From Distichodus sexfasciatus (Eukaryota > Chordata > Actinopteri > Characiformes > Distichodontidae), in NCBI GenBank assembly GCA_032718565.1, contig JAVGVS010000008.1, forward strand, positions 3,443,343-3,507,342: a stretch of DNA of 64,000 nt. The letters are read 5' to 3'. The notes beneath the pieces were generated by a model, which was given only the letters and a program-made list of their open reading frames with translations, was not told where the DNA came from and made no database searches. Shown here piece by piece: positions 47,395 to 58,280 of this stretch. Position 1 is the stretch's first letter, and each line of letters begins with the position of its first letter. A program made the translations under genes and the position numbers.

Positions 47395-47765
47395 ATACCG
47401 CCTTCGTGGAACTTCAGGCTCGTCTGCACCTCCTAGAATTTGGATATTGCACCTCCAAATCCTCCCTTACATGTCTTCTTATTTGTCCTGTAGCTGTTTT
47501 AGTTTCGTCTTCAGGGTGGTTACAGTAGTTTGCAACATTACCACTTTGTCTGGCCACACAGACGTACAGCCTTCCACAACTTTGATGTTGCGCCTCATTT
47601 GTTTAATCTCAGTTCGAGTTGTTTGCTAATTCAGCTCTCACAGCTTGTATCTCGTTTTTTAAGCTGTTGAATACTTAAGCCAATGCTTTTTTCAGTTCGA
47701 GTTTTACCACTTCCGAGAGAGCAGCGTTTAGAGCCAAAAGGATTTGAGACTTGAAGTAGTCCGCA
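47395..47765 (-). pseudogene. L1-like LINE ORF1 remnant joined to the RT remnant
   Basis: Translated on the minus strand, the stretch gives coiled-coil-like pieces (DYFKSQILLALNAALSEVVK; DKVVMLQTTVTTLKTKLKQL) with stops between. It then gives a block like the ORF1p signature, with RCNIQILGGADEP near 47420. It lies directly upstream of the RT remnant in the LINE direction, with the endonuclease part of ORF2 missing, so a large internal deletion joined the two. Identification by pattern only. Confidence 0.55.
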
Positions 47766-47805
47766 GCCAAAACTTCAGTAATATTTGTGAACACACCACA
47801 TCACA

Positions 47806-47963
47806 GTTGGTGCAGTTGGTAGTTTAAAGGTTAGGGTGTTCACCCCGTGATCGGAAGGTCGCCGGTTTGAATCCTGGACCAGTAAAGGTGCCATCCTCAA
47901 GCACACTGTGTGCTGCGCTGTGATGTGTTCACAGTGACGAATAAACGCTCATTTTCGCTTTCA
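47806..47963 (+). repeat. SINE family A, internally deleted copy
   Basis: The head TGGTGCAGTTGGTAGTTTAA and B-box-like GGTTTGAATCC are kept. The body jumps from CATCCTCAAGCAC to CTGTGTGCTGCG, so about 70 bases are missing. It faces the next copy tail to tail. Confidence 0.7.
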
Positions 47964-48143
47964 CGCAGTGCCCCACGAAAGGAAATGTGCATCCGTGAAG
48001 GAGCAGTGGGAAGCTGATGTCCAGCGCTTGGTGAGCAGCGTTTGGGAATGGAATCTTGCTCATGAGTACCTCAGTGGTACCTTTACCGGTCCTGGACTTG
48101 AACCGGCGGCCTTCCGATCACTGCTACGCTACCAACTGCCCTG
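47964..48143 (-). repeat. SINE family A copy, inverted partner of the preceding one
   Basis: Carries CATCCGTGAAGGAGCAGTGG, CTTGCTCATGAGTACCTCAG, ACCGGTCCTGGACTTGAACC and a head complement ending CTACCAACTGCCC. Together with 47806-47963 it forms a tail-to-tail inverted pair. Confidence 0.75.
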
Positions 48144-49296
48144 TTTTGTCCTGCCAAAGGAAGCACTGTTTCGGAAGTGAAAATAAATTATCTCAGCCAA
48201 ATGCGTTTGACTTCGTTGCCTGCTCTCTAGCGCTCCCTTTTTTCCCCATTTTTTGGAAGGATTTGGCATCTGGCTGGACCTCTGGACTGATGTCCGAGGT
48301 GTTGCATTAAGAACGCCCACCGTATGGGCTTAGGTTGGTCAATCCCTCTTCTCAGCACGCAGCCAGCAGTAACCATTAATGTTCGCAGCTTTTGGTAAAG
48401 GGTTTGTTCTGTGAGGGGCGTAAATCTGCATGGCCTCCTCTCTTTAGAAGATGAAGAAATCGGATGTCATCTATACAGCAGAACGTTAGGGTTAGTGAAA
48501 TGATATAAACCGATTTGTAGTCTCATCCATCATTAGTAAAAATATGCCAGCTTACATCCCTTAAAATGTATTCAATGTATTATTCAAAAATATTAATAAT
48601 GCTTTCTCAACGCTGCTATTCATAAAGTAATGCTTGTGTCACACTGCATCATAACATTTCATTTTTCATTATTTTGTCATTTGCATAATTTGTTTACTTT
48701 TATAAATGAGTTATTAGTTTTGGCATTTTTATTTGACTTTTTAGTTTGTTATTCTGCTAATATTGTTTGTACAGCTCTGCTAGAGATGTGTTGCATCATT
48801 TTCTTTGTAAAATGAGAAAAAAAAAAAGGGGGAAATTTCGAAATCGTCGACAGCACGCGGCTGAACGGGAGTCGCCCACGCCACATATTCCCAGAGCGCG
48901 GCTTCTCCGTTCCTCTCCTGGATGCAATATTACCGTGTCACCCATGAGCCCAGACAGTGCAATAATTATCAATTTCCATATCATTGTGTTTATATTGTTC
49001 GAACAACATGAAACAAAACATTTGTTAATGCCATTCAATTAGATGAAGATGTCAGTGTTGCTTGCAGGAGAAATCCAATTTAAAAATCACTGACTTGCAG
49101 TTTGTATGCAATCATGCAGATTATACATCAGTAAGAGCGGCAGTTTTCTTCTGCAGTCCTCCTAAAGTCCTAAAGCAACCTACACTTGCTCCTCTTTGTG
49201 TTTTCGGGAAAACCTGAGTTAGCTTTCTCCTGAATTAACACCACGCGTGGCCAACACAGTCAGCAACACTGCTGGAGTGAAATTTATGTTATTTAC

Positions 49297-49391
49297 ATCA
49301 GCAGAATAAAAGTCACTCTACCGTGGCTTTCATATATCAATATCAGCAAAATAAAAGTCACTCCACTTTGCCATGGCTTTCATATATCAAT
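49297..49391. repeat. Two-copy tandem duplication of about 45-50 bases
   Basis: The unit ATCAGCAGAATAAAAGTCAC through GGCTTTCATATATCAAT occurs at 49297-49341 and again at 49342-49391, with a 5-base insertion in the second copy. Confidence 0.75.
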
Positions 49392-49571
49392 GTCCAGACT
49401 CTGAATGCGTCATTCTCACATTCATAAAGGGAGCACTTGTCATTTAAAGAGGCAGGAACCAAATTTGAGGTTTTTCTACTTTTTATGTGGATGCACACAT
49501 TAAATAAATACATGTAACAATTGATGACATGTTTCCTCCTACGTGTGTGTCTCCTGTGTCTGTTTTATGTT

Positions 49572-49706
49572 TTAGCCATTTAGTAGATGCTCATATCCAG
49601 ACATAATTACATCTCTGTTGTCCCCGTAGCAACCGCGGGTTAATGATGGTAGAACAGAGCTGGATTTGAACCTACAACCTGTTGAGCTATAAGCTACCAC
49701 CAGCCT
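49572..49706 (-). repeat. tRNA-derived SINE copy (serine-tRNA-like head family)
   Basis: The minus strand reads GGTGGTAGCTTATAGCTCAA then GGTTCAAATCC (B-box-like), followed by the body with ATCCAGACATAATTACATCT on the plus strand. Same family as 60078-60258. Confidence 0.55.
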
Positions 49707-49983
49707 TGCTGTTGAGATACTGCTCCAACATCTGTCTTTCAGCTACTGTCGTGGAGGAATCTTCAAATGACCAAATGACTAAAAATTCTAACAGCAGGAG
49801 GTTATAGTGGGCAAACGAACTTTATTACAATCCAAACCAACTATGCCCTTGCCAGCCGACGGATCCGCCCGGATTTATACTACAGAAAGAACTTTTTCAT
49901 TTAATCCTGGAAAGGTTCTTTCTCACGGACAATCTGATGGACAAGCAAGTAAAAGTAGAGACAGAGACTCTTCTTAGAAAGAG

Positions 49984-50150
49984 AAAGTAAAAGATTATTT
50001 GTCGTTGTGAACACAGCACAAGAGTGCAACCTCTGCATTTAACCATCTGTGTATGAGCAGTGTTTGGGGATGGTGCCTTGCTCACCGGTACCTCAGTGGT
50101 ACCTTCATTGGTCAGCGATCCTGTAGCAACTCCCTAACCGTTCCAAAACC
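49984..50150 (-). repeat. SINE family A, diverged copy
   Basis: Contains AAGATTATTTGTCGTTGTGA, CTCTGCATTTAACCATC, GGTGCCTTGCTCACCGGTAC and a decayed head complement. A further tail fragment of the same family is at about 50279-50320. Confidence 0.65.
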
Positions 50151-50483
50151 CCAGGAACGACCCCAATACCTTCTCAGTGTGAGGCTGCAGCGCTAACCAC
50201 TGCGCCACTGTGCCACCCAAAATTTTTTTTTTTAATCAAAATCCAAAACTTGAAAAGCGTGTTTTATTCTGTATTTAAGTGAGTGATTATTTGTCATTGT
50301 GAACGTGCCACACCACAATACAAGGAATATGTCACTTTTGTGTTTTGCATGTTTTCAATGTTTTTCTTTGAGCACAAACTGGGAAATGAGGAAATGTCAA
50401 TGTTTTTGTCATTTTTGTTTTGGAAATTACTATTGAAAAAAATCTGTGTTTTTAAGTTTTTGGTTTTAATTAAAAAAATGTTT

Positions 50484-50830
50484 GGGTGGCACAGTGGCGC
50501 AGTGACTGCGAGAAGGTCCTGGGTTCGTTTCCCGGGTCGGCCTCTGTGTGCAGTTTGCATGCTCTCCTTGTGTTCGTGTGGGTTTCCTCCGGGTGCTCCG
50601 GTTTCCTCCCACAGTCCAGAAGCATGCGATATAAGTTAATTGGCGACTCTAAATTGGCCCCGTAAGGTGTAATGGTGTGTGTTTGTGTGTTTGTGTGTGT
50701 CCCGCGGTGTGTTGGCACCTACCCAGGGTTGTTCCCCGCCTTGCACCCGTAAGTTTCCGGGATAGGCTCTGGTCCCCCCGCGACCCTGACGGGGATTAAG
50801 CAGTTTCGGATAATGAATGAATGAATGAAT
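50484..50830 (+). repeat. SINE family B, complete copy with perfect 11-bp target duplication
   Basis: The head GGGTGGCACAGTGGCGCAGT and B-box-like GGTTCGTTTCC lead to the standard body and a (TGAA)n tail. The direct repeat AAAAAATGTTT is exact on both sides (50473-50483 and 50831-50841), so the insertion looks young. Confidence 0.9.
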
Positions 50831-50904
50831 AAAAAATGTTTTGGGGGAAAAACCTGGAAGCACACTGTGATACTGCGTTTTGGATTCTGATGGTGAATGC
50901 TTAA

Positions 50905-51050
50905 TTACAAACCAAGAGGTTATAGGTTCAAGACGTTATTCTGTGTCTAGAACTACCACCACTGGGCCTCTGCTCAAGACCCCTAACCCCAAGTTGCTCA
51001 GGGAGTTGGTCCCCGTAATTAGGAACTTTTGCTCTGTATAAGTAATGTCT
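50905..51050 (+). repeat. tRNA-derived SINE fragment
   Basis: Contains GTTATAGGTTCAAGACG (diverged B-box), CTCTGCTCAAGACCCCTAAC and AAGTTGCTCAGGGAGTTGG, phrases of the serine-tRNA-like SINE family in plus orientation. Confidence 0.45.
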
Positions 51051-51621
51051 GCTGAATGTGTCTCCACATCACGTCTGCGTGCCGGAGCTCGGCTTTGCCT
51101 GTAGATGCTTCAGCGCCGTGTGCCATTTTTTCCCCAACCCGGGGCTCCTGCTGTGTGTTTAGTGACCCATAGCGTGCAGTAGGATCTGTTGACTGTTTGT
51201 CAGTAAGGGTTATCAGAGATAATGACTCCCGCTCTCGAGTGTGAGGGGGGATCAGAGTGTGTGTAAGTGGCGATGTGTGTGACGGCGTGAGAGAGACGCG
51301 GTGGTTACTGCGCGAGCTGAGAGGTAAAATCCTCCTCGTGCTAATCACCCGCGGGTCAATAAGCAGGCTCTCGGTTCCGGCCTGGTGCTCACCTCCAGCG
51401 TACAGGGGCTACAGGGGCCACGGGGTCCGGTGTTTTTGGTGCCTGTGCGGCGGTGGTGTTGGCGAGGTCGGTGCATGGAATGGAAGTGCGTTGTGATTTG
51501 CATGAGGATGGAGGGAGTGAGGAGGGGAAGCCTTGCTGATGATGCTGAAGTGGATTATGTTCAAAGCCTGTGTAATAGCCTCGATCAATGAAATGCATCA
51601 GACACGAGCATCCAAACAAAT

Positions 51622-51656
51622 AACCCTCTCCCTCCCTCTCTCCATCTCTCTTTCTC

Positions 51657-51698
<42 letters not shown>

Positions 51699-51882
51699 CC
51701 TCCCTCTCTCCATCTCTCTCTCTCCATCTCTCCATCTCTCTCCCTCTCTCCCTCTCTCCATCTCTCCCTCTCTCTCTCTCCCTCTCTCCATCTCTCTCTC
51801 TCTCTCTCTCCCTCTCTCTTCTCCTCCTCCTCCTCCTCTCTTTCTCCCGTCCCTCTCTCTTCCTATCCCTCGCTCCCTCCCT

Positions 51883-51923
<41 letters not shown>

Positions 51924-52772
51924 CTCTCTCCCCTCTCCTCCATCTCTCTCCCTCTCTCTTTCTCCCTCTCTCTCTCCCCTCTCTCTCTTTCCCTCTCTCC
52001 GCTTCTCTCTCTCCCATCTCTCTCCCTGATTCTTCCTCTCTCCCTCTCTCCACTCCTCTCCCCTCTCTCTCCCTCTCTCTCTCTCTCCCCTCTTTCCTCT
52101 CTCCCCTCTCTTTCTCTCTCCCCTCTCTCTCTCCCTCTCTCTCTACTCCCTCCCTCCCTCCCTTCCCTCTCTCTCTCTCTCTCTCCCTCTCTCTCTCTCT
52201 CCCTCACTCCATCCCTCTCCCTTTCTCCCTCGTCTCTCTCTCTTTCCTCTTTTCTCTCTGTCCCTACCTCTCTACCTCTCTCTCTTTCGTCTTTGCTCTC
52301 TGTCCTTCTCTTGCTCTCTCTCATTTTCTCTTTCCTTCACTCTCTCCCTCCCTCTCTCCCTCCCTCCCTCACTCTCTATCTCTCTCCTTACCTCTACTTG
52401 TCTCTCTCTTTGCTCTCCCTCTCGCTCCCTCCATCTCTCTCGCCTTATGCCTCTCTCTATTCCCGCCCTTATTGGTGTGTCTCCTTCTCTCATTTTTTGT
52501 CTTTGTGTCTTTCTCTTTTTTTCCTCTTTGTTTCTCTTTCTTCTCTTTGTTTCTCTTTTTGTTTCTCTTTTCCTTCTGTTTCTTTTTTTAATCTTTCTTC
52601 CTGCCTTTTTCCATTCTCTCTCTCTCTCTCTCTTTTGTCTCTTTTTTCTCTTTATCTTTGTCTTTTTTTGTTCTCTCTTTGTTTCATTCTGTACCTCTTT
52701 TTCTTACAATACACTGTTTATGTCTGTCTGTCTTTCTTGCTTCTCCTCTCTCTGTCTCTGTCCCTCCTTTCC

Positions 52773-52833
<61 letters not shown>
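51622..52833 (+). repeat. 1.2-kb polypyrimidine (CT-rich) tract ending at the exon 3 acceptor
   Basis: About 1,200 bases are almost wholly C and T on the plus strand: (CT)n, CCCT and CTTT runs, with occasional CAT or ACT. The last 48 bases are (CT)n with one G and lead directly to the exon 3 acceptor. Long serine/leucine frames across it are compositional. Mirror-symmetric pyrimidine tracts of this kind can form triplex (H-DNA) structures, which is known chemistry but not shown here. Confidence 0.95.
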
Positions 52834-52837
52834 AGAG

Positions 52838-52918
52838 CTGCGTGAAGCTGGAGAACAATTTCGATGACATCAAACACACGACTCTGAGCGAGCGCGGGGC
52901 ACTTCGGGAAGCCATGAG
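52838..52918 (+). CDS. dpyd: dpyd exon 3
   Basis: Encodes CVKLENNFDDIKHTTLSERG then ALREAMR, matching human DPYD residues 52-78 with only E53V and G68S changed. The donor AG then GTAAGA at 52919 is strong and leaves two bases of the Arg78 codon, the same phase as the mammalian exon. The acceptor region reads CTCAGAG. The first AG (exon start 52836) gives an 83-base exon, equal to human. The second AG (start 52838) pairs with the GTAGCC donor of exon 2 to keep frame. Either joint gives a single residue (Ser or Asp) between the two cysteines. The first Fe-S cluster cysteines would follow at once in exon 4, which lies beyond the window. Confidence 0.93.
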
Positions 52919-53561
52919 GTAAGACGGGGGTCGCCATGGCAACAGTCACAGATGCAGCCAAGAGGAAGAGCGTGTGTGTGTGTGTCTGTGTGTGCACGCG
53001 TGCGTGTGCACGGCGGGGCGGGGAGCCGTCACTCTTCATTATGGGAGGAACAAACGAGTTTATTGCCAGCGATCCGGCCGGGCCTCTCCGAGGTATTTAT
53101 ATGTAGAGGGGAGAAACCTTCCCCAGAGCCGAGTGCCAACTTCACCGTGCCAGAACCATGCCACGCCCACCGCGCCTCGCGTGTGCAGGGCTGGTCAGTT
53201 CATGGAGAATGAATCAAAACCGACAGTCAGGACCTTGAATAAACATAATCGTGCCCATGTTGGTTGTTTGTTATTTTTAAATTCTTAAACACGATGTTTT
53301 TTCCTCAGTGTGTGTTCATAACATAAGTGTCCCCTTAAAAACGCACTGCCGCGTGGGTTGTCATGTGACTCCGCTCCATCAGGTCTGCCACTACGTCTGC
53401 ATGTGTTTCCTTCAGTTATTTAAAAATAACAAAGATGTGCACTCTTTCATAAAACAACTCTCCCATCTTTACCAGCTGAGCATGTTTACATTACAAACAG
53501 AGCAGGGCTGTAATCATACAGCCATCAACATCAACATCAGTGGAAGTGACAGTGTTAAAAC

Positions 53562-54160
53562 TAGGGATGGACTGATCCAACATTTTCAGTTCCGATAACG
53601 ATGCCGATACTTGGGCTTTACGTATCGACCGAGTCCCGAGGCCTGATCCCATACCAGTTTTTAATTAATAAGTCGTGTATTTCTCTGTGAGGAGGAGAGA
53701 TTATTCTGTTATGCTTAATGTTTTTCTAACTAAAACAATGTAATAATTACACACATATGTATATTCATCTCAAAAATGATTTGTTTAAACACAGTTGTGT
53801 AATTTTGTGACGGTCCCTACTCCTGCGGCGCTAAAACCATCAGGAACACAGATTGCTACGGAGAGCTGGTGTTGTTAAGGAAGTTGCTTTTGGGGTTGTA
53901 ATGTATTGCGTTGCTTGTTCTGCTCATTGTCATATCAATATGTAGTAATTAGCGGGAATGTTGAACAATAAACCAGCTTTACCGCAGCACCACTTCCCAT
54001 GCGTAACAAACTGTACGTGTGCGAATACGCAAACAGAGGAAAACCTACAATTTAATTGAACAGACCGGCTCCATAGATCAGCCCAACGCCACAGTTTCCC
54101 GATGCTAGACAGCTAGTTCGGGCCGATGTTCAGTCCAGGTATCGTATCGGTGCATCCCTA
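53562..54160. mobile_element. hAT-like MITE with near-perfect 8-bp target duplication
   Basis: Begins TAGGGATGGACTGATCC and ends CGGTGCATCCCTA (599 bp). The flanking octamers GTTAAAAC (53554-53561) and GTTAAATC (54161-54168) agree at 7 of 8. Non-coding. A truncated relative lies inverted at 55290. Confidence 0.82.
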
Positions 54161-54807
54161 GTTAAATCATCGTCACATATTGATCGCTAGCATCTGAAAT
54201 GAATCGAATGGAAATTATATTGTGGCAGACTTTGTGATTTCGACATTGACTTGCCGTCCTTTGGGTCGATGTAGTAGGAAATTTGTGAATAACACCTGTA
54301 GGCCAGACATAACGACCTGCCTTGTGGCCTTTTGGCTCCTCTGCGTGGGCCGTCCGTTCCACTCGCTGCCCAATTTACCGTCAATAGGGAACCTATTAGA
54401 GTTCCACCTTCTCAAACTAACCAGTGTGTTAAATGTGAATTTCCATCTACTTTAATCCCATTGATCCACATCACAAATGGAATCATGGAGTGCCGTGCGA
54501 AGATGACAGGGAATCCATGGAGCGCAGTGGCTGTTGCGAAATCTGCCTTAATCTCCTTAACTTCATTAAAAAAAGATAGAGTAGGATTACAGCGAACTGC
54601 ATGTAAATGAACATAATTCCTAGTGAAATTTAAACAGCTCAGAGATAAATACATCATCAGGGAGACACAGGCAGCATCAAAATAGCAATTAATTGAATTC
54701 TCCTTACGAAGAATTGGCTGGTATTTGCCAGATTTTCGCTGGGCCGGTGTGTGCTAATTGGCCAAATCTATAGCAATGATTATGACAGCCAGTGCAAGTA
54801 GACAAAC

Positions 54808-54809
<2 letters not shown>

Positions 54810-54841
<32 letters not shown>
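54810..54841. repeat. (AC)n microsatellite
   Basis: A CA run of about 30 bases. Confidence 0.9.
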
Positions 54842-54843
<2 letters not shown>

Positions 54844-55219
54844 TAGAAAGGCTTTGGTGTGAGGCCTACATGCACCTCTATTTGGCATGCAGCTGATTGT
54901 AATTCCTCTTTAAACGGCCCCCCACTGTGGCGAGCAACAAAATTTGATGAAAGATTCAGCTTTCCTAAATGCTAATAATGTGGAACATCAAAGCACCTGG
55001 TGGGCGCCTTTATGTGTGTGTGATAATAAGAATGCAGGGGCCTCATGTCCCGGTCCTTAGGAACACAGAGGGAGAGAAACTCTGACATCAGCCTTCATTA
55101 CTGCTGCAGGCTGCCTCAGTAAGCAACACCAGGCCATTTAACTGGGGATGGAGGCGCTCTCTGTCTTCTCTTTAGAAGCGCGTGGTTATGTGTGCATGTC
55201 AACGCGTGTATGCGTCTGG

Positions 55220-55285
55220 GTCTGCGCATTCGTGTGTGTGTGTGTATGTATGTGCGAGCATGCATGTGTGTGTGTGTACGCGCAA
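55220..55285. repeat. GT-rich microsatellite
   Basis: Interrupted GTGTGTGT and GTATGTAT runs. Confidence 0.75.
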
Positions 55286-55289
55286 TTCG

Positions 55290-55720
55290 TTATAAATAAA
55301 GCTGGTTTATCGGTCGACATTCCCACTAATTCCTACCTATTGATATGACAACGAGCAGAACACGCAACGCAACACACTCTAACCCCAAAAGCAAAACGTG
55401 ATCATACTGTTTAACTTCCTTAACAACACCAGCTCTCACTAGCAATCTGTGTTCCTGATGGTTTTAGCGCCGCAGGAGTAGGGACCGTCACAAAATTACA
55501 CAATAAACAAATCATTTTTTGAGATGTTATTTTAATAATAATTTAGCGTATACATATGTGGGTGTGTAATTATTACATTATTTTAGTTAGGAAAACAGTA
55601 TTTAAGTCCAGTATTTCCTTAAGCATAACAGAATAATCTCAGTGATGTATTCATACATTTTTAAGCATTATTTTCTGTTTTCTGTTTCAGCAGATATTCA
55701 AATTTACAATATCTGTATTG
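55290..55720. mobile_element. Truncated, inverted relative of the MITE at 53562
   Basis: The reverse complement of this stretch matches the interior of 53562-54160. Shared phrases include ACACCAGCTCTC, GTGTTCCTGATGGTTTTAGC, GCCGCAGGAGTAGGGACCGT and AAGCATAACAGAATAATCTC. The TAGGG/CCCTA ends are not present, so it is a decayed or truncated copy. Confidence 0.7.
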
Positions 55721-55725
55721 GTTTA

Positions 55726-56150
55726 AGATAAGATAAGGTAAGATAAGATAAGATAAGATAAGGTAAGATAAGATAAGCCTTTATTAGTCCCACAGGTGGG
55801 AAATTTGCATGTAACAGCAGCAATGAAGACAACAGAATATAGCAATAAAAACATAAAAAGTTAGATCTGTATATATACACAGAGTAATATAAAAACTATA
55901 CTAAAGTGCAAAAGGTATAAATATAAATAGTAAATAAATAAATAGTATATAAATAGTAAATATTTGCGAATTATAGGATGTGATTTAAGAATGCAAAAGT
56001 ACGGCAGAATAAGATAAACTGTAAATGACCAGTATGATAGCAACAAAATGATGCATCATGAAAGTCTTACTTAGTAAGGATGAAAAACAAGGATAATATA
56101 AATAAAAACAAGTTGAAATAAAGAAAAAGTGAAGAAAAGCTCAAAGAGAG
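55726..56150. repeat. (AGATA)n pentamer array with adjoining interspersed repeat
   Basis: About ten AAGATA/AAGGTA units (55726-55778) run into CCTTTATTAGTCCCACAGG and AAATTTGCATGTAACAGCAG, a phrase I recognise from teleost interspersed repeats whose 3' tail is this pentamer. The rest is AT-rich and the family is not named. Confidence 0.55.
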
Positions 56151-57579
56151 CCGGAGCTGCTGTTACAGGTTGCCACTCTTGGGGGCGCCAGTTTCGGACA
56201 TAAAAATGTGTTATCGTGCCATGTCTAATATATACACACGTTGTTTAAAAGCTAGCCTAATGAACTGGGCACAGCACCAAAGTGTGTGGCCTGCTTGTGC
56301 ATTAGAGAGCTTGGGGAAGTGTTTCAGTGCCAAGAGTTTTGACGCTGCCTCACAAGGAAGCTGAATATTTTTTAGTTGTGATGTGATTTTGTGTCTTTCA
56401 AGGTAATGTGTTCAAAAATCTCTATCCTGATTCTCAGTTCTTCGTGAGTGACAATGATTCAACTGGACGTACTTTCTGTAAAATCTGTAGCCGTGCATTG
56501 AGCAGGACAGCGGTAGATGTAAACATCCTTGACTCCTGAAATAACTGGGGGAAAGAAGTGTGAAGTCGAAATTAATGAATTAAGTGAAAACGGGTTATTT
56601 TTGTAGTGCTTTAAGGGTTTATTTTTACATTGATTAAGGCAGTAATGTTGTCTGTGTGTTTGTGTACACACTGCAAACTGCAAAGTTATTCAAACTTTAG
56701 AGCTCTTTGTACTTCTGTCCAATTTCAGATGGCAACCATCTTTTCTTTTTTTTTTTTTAAACAATCGCTTATGTGCTCCAGCAGGCTGTGATAAAGGCTG
56801 GTGATTAAACAGAACGGAAAGAGACAGAGGGACTTGTGGGAACGGCTCTGTGATGTTACCGTTGTCATGGCGAGCGCGCATGTTCTGTTCTGCTTGTGAG
56901 GTAGAGGAGATTGGCGGAGATGCAGAAGGTGACTCGACTCATTTGTATTTGGTTCAGGTTGTTCTGCCTGTAACAGTGCGGATATGAGGCTGTGACATGA
57001 CTTTAATTGCGAGAGTTAACAAGGTTAGCTACACTTCACCAATTTCACGCAGCACGACTCATATCCTGGACTTTCAGAATGAATATCCATAACCCTTCCA
57101 CCCAACAGCAAACACTGCTGAATAAATTTGGCCAATCACTTCAATAATCTACTGATAAAGATGGAAAAAGCTCTGGATAAAAACAGTGCTGCTCTCGCTC
57201 CCCCTCTCTCTCATGCACCAATGAATTACATTATTCTATGAATGCCATGTCCTTATTATTTTTTATTATTACTTTGTATGAAAACAATAGTACTATAAAC
57301 AAAGAAAATTGGATTTTTTTTTCTTTGCATTACTAAAGGCAAGTTTATCATTTAGATAAGTGGTGGGTAAATAACAGTGGAGGCCTTTATGTGGGTGTAA
57401 TATATTTTGGTGCCTGTGGGGAGTGTATGACCATGTGGTCAGTGTGATGTCTGAGCTGAAGCATCTGAGACTCAAGTTCTGTTGATGATGGAGTTTGCAC
57501 CGCTTGACACAAGCCTGTAAGCAGGAGCCACCTTACTTCCTCCAGTCCATTTAACCAACCATGGAAGTTTTCACTCAGA

Positions 57580-57625
57580 AGTGTGTGTGTGTGTGTGTGT
57601 TCGTATATGTATGTGTATATGTGTT
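57580..57625. repeat. (GT)n microsatellite
   Basis: GT run followed by GTATAT/GTATGT variants. Confidence 0.85.
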
Positions 57626-58029
57626 CAAAACATACACGCATTTTAACTTTTCCTTCCCCCTATTTGGACTTACAGCCTACCCACACACCCACACAATACA
57701 GTGATTTTCCTGTCAGAAAGGGTCCTCTGTACTTTTGCTCATAACTTTGGCAACAATTATCTGTTTTTTTTGCAATTGCAGATTACATAAACAAAATTTT
57801 CTTCTTTCTCACAGGCACAGTCACAAAGTTGAGAACGCCACTAATTGATTGCGTCGTCGGTGAACTTTGCTCCAGACTAATTATAACAATTTGGGGGTTT
57901 TGCAAAAGTGTCGCAAATTAAATTCTGAAGGCAACATTTAAATAATTTTGAAAATCAGTTGGGCAAAGTTATGGGCAGAGGGACAGACCATATTTGGCTC
58001 TCCACACAATGTCATTTGTGTTAATCGAT

Positions 58030-58280
58030 AGTGAAAGTGAGGAATTATTTGTCATTGGGAACACAGCACACAGTGCACCACAACGAGATGTGACCTCTGC
58101 ATTTGACCCATCCGTGAAGGAGCAGTGGGCAGCTGACAGGGGAAGCACCCAGGGAGCAGTGCTTGGGGACGGTACCTTGCTCATGAGTACCTCAGTTGTA
58201 CCTTCACCGGTCCTTGGAGTCGAACCAGCGACCTTCTGATCACGGGGCGAACACCCTACCATTACGGCACCAACTGCCCC
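58030..58280 (-). repeat. SINE family A, full-length copy
   Basis: Minus-strand copy with ATTATTTGTCATTGGGAACA, ATTTGACCCATCCGTGAAGG, CTTGCTCATGAGTACCTCAG, a B-box complement near 58217-58227 (GTCGAACCAGC region) and a head complement ending CACCAACTGCCCC. Confidence 0.82.

Larger units (their letters stand above)
37476..52837 (+). other. dpyd intron 2
   Basis: About 15.4 kb. It is SINE-rich between 39.9 and 50.8 kb, with a nested transposon (44.7-46.6 kb), an L1-like remnant (46.6-47.8 kb), microsatellites and a 1.2-kb CT tract before exon 3. The stretches 38.0-39.9 kb and 41.9-42.7 kb hold mixed-composition unique sequence with no gene seen. Positions 48.15-49.3 kb are AT-rich with nothing recognised. 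Confidence 0.88.

Noticed and set aside
51533..52922. Long open frames (up to about 350 codons) rich in Ser/Leu/Pro on the plus strand and Arg/Glu on the minus strand
   Set aside because: They are produced by the CT-rich tract. Composition is that of the dinucleotide repeat and no domain is visible.
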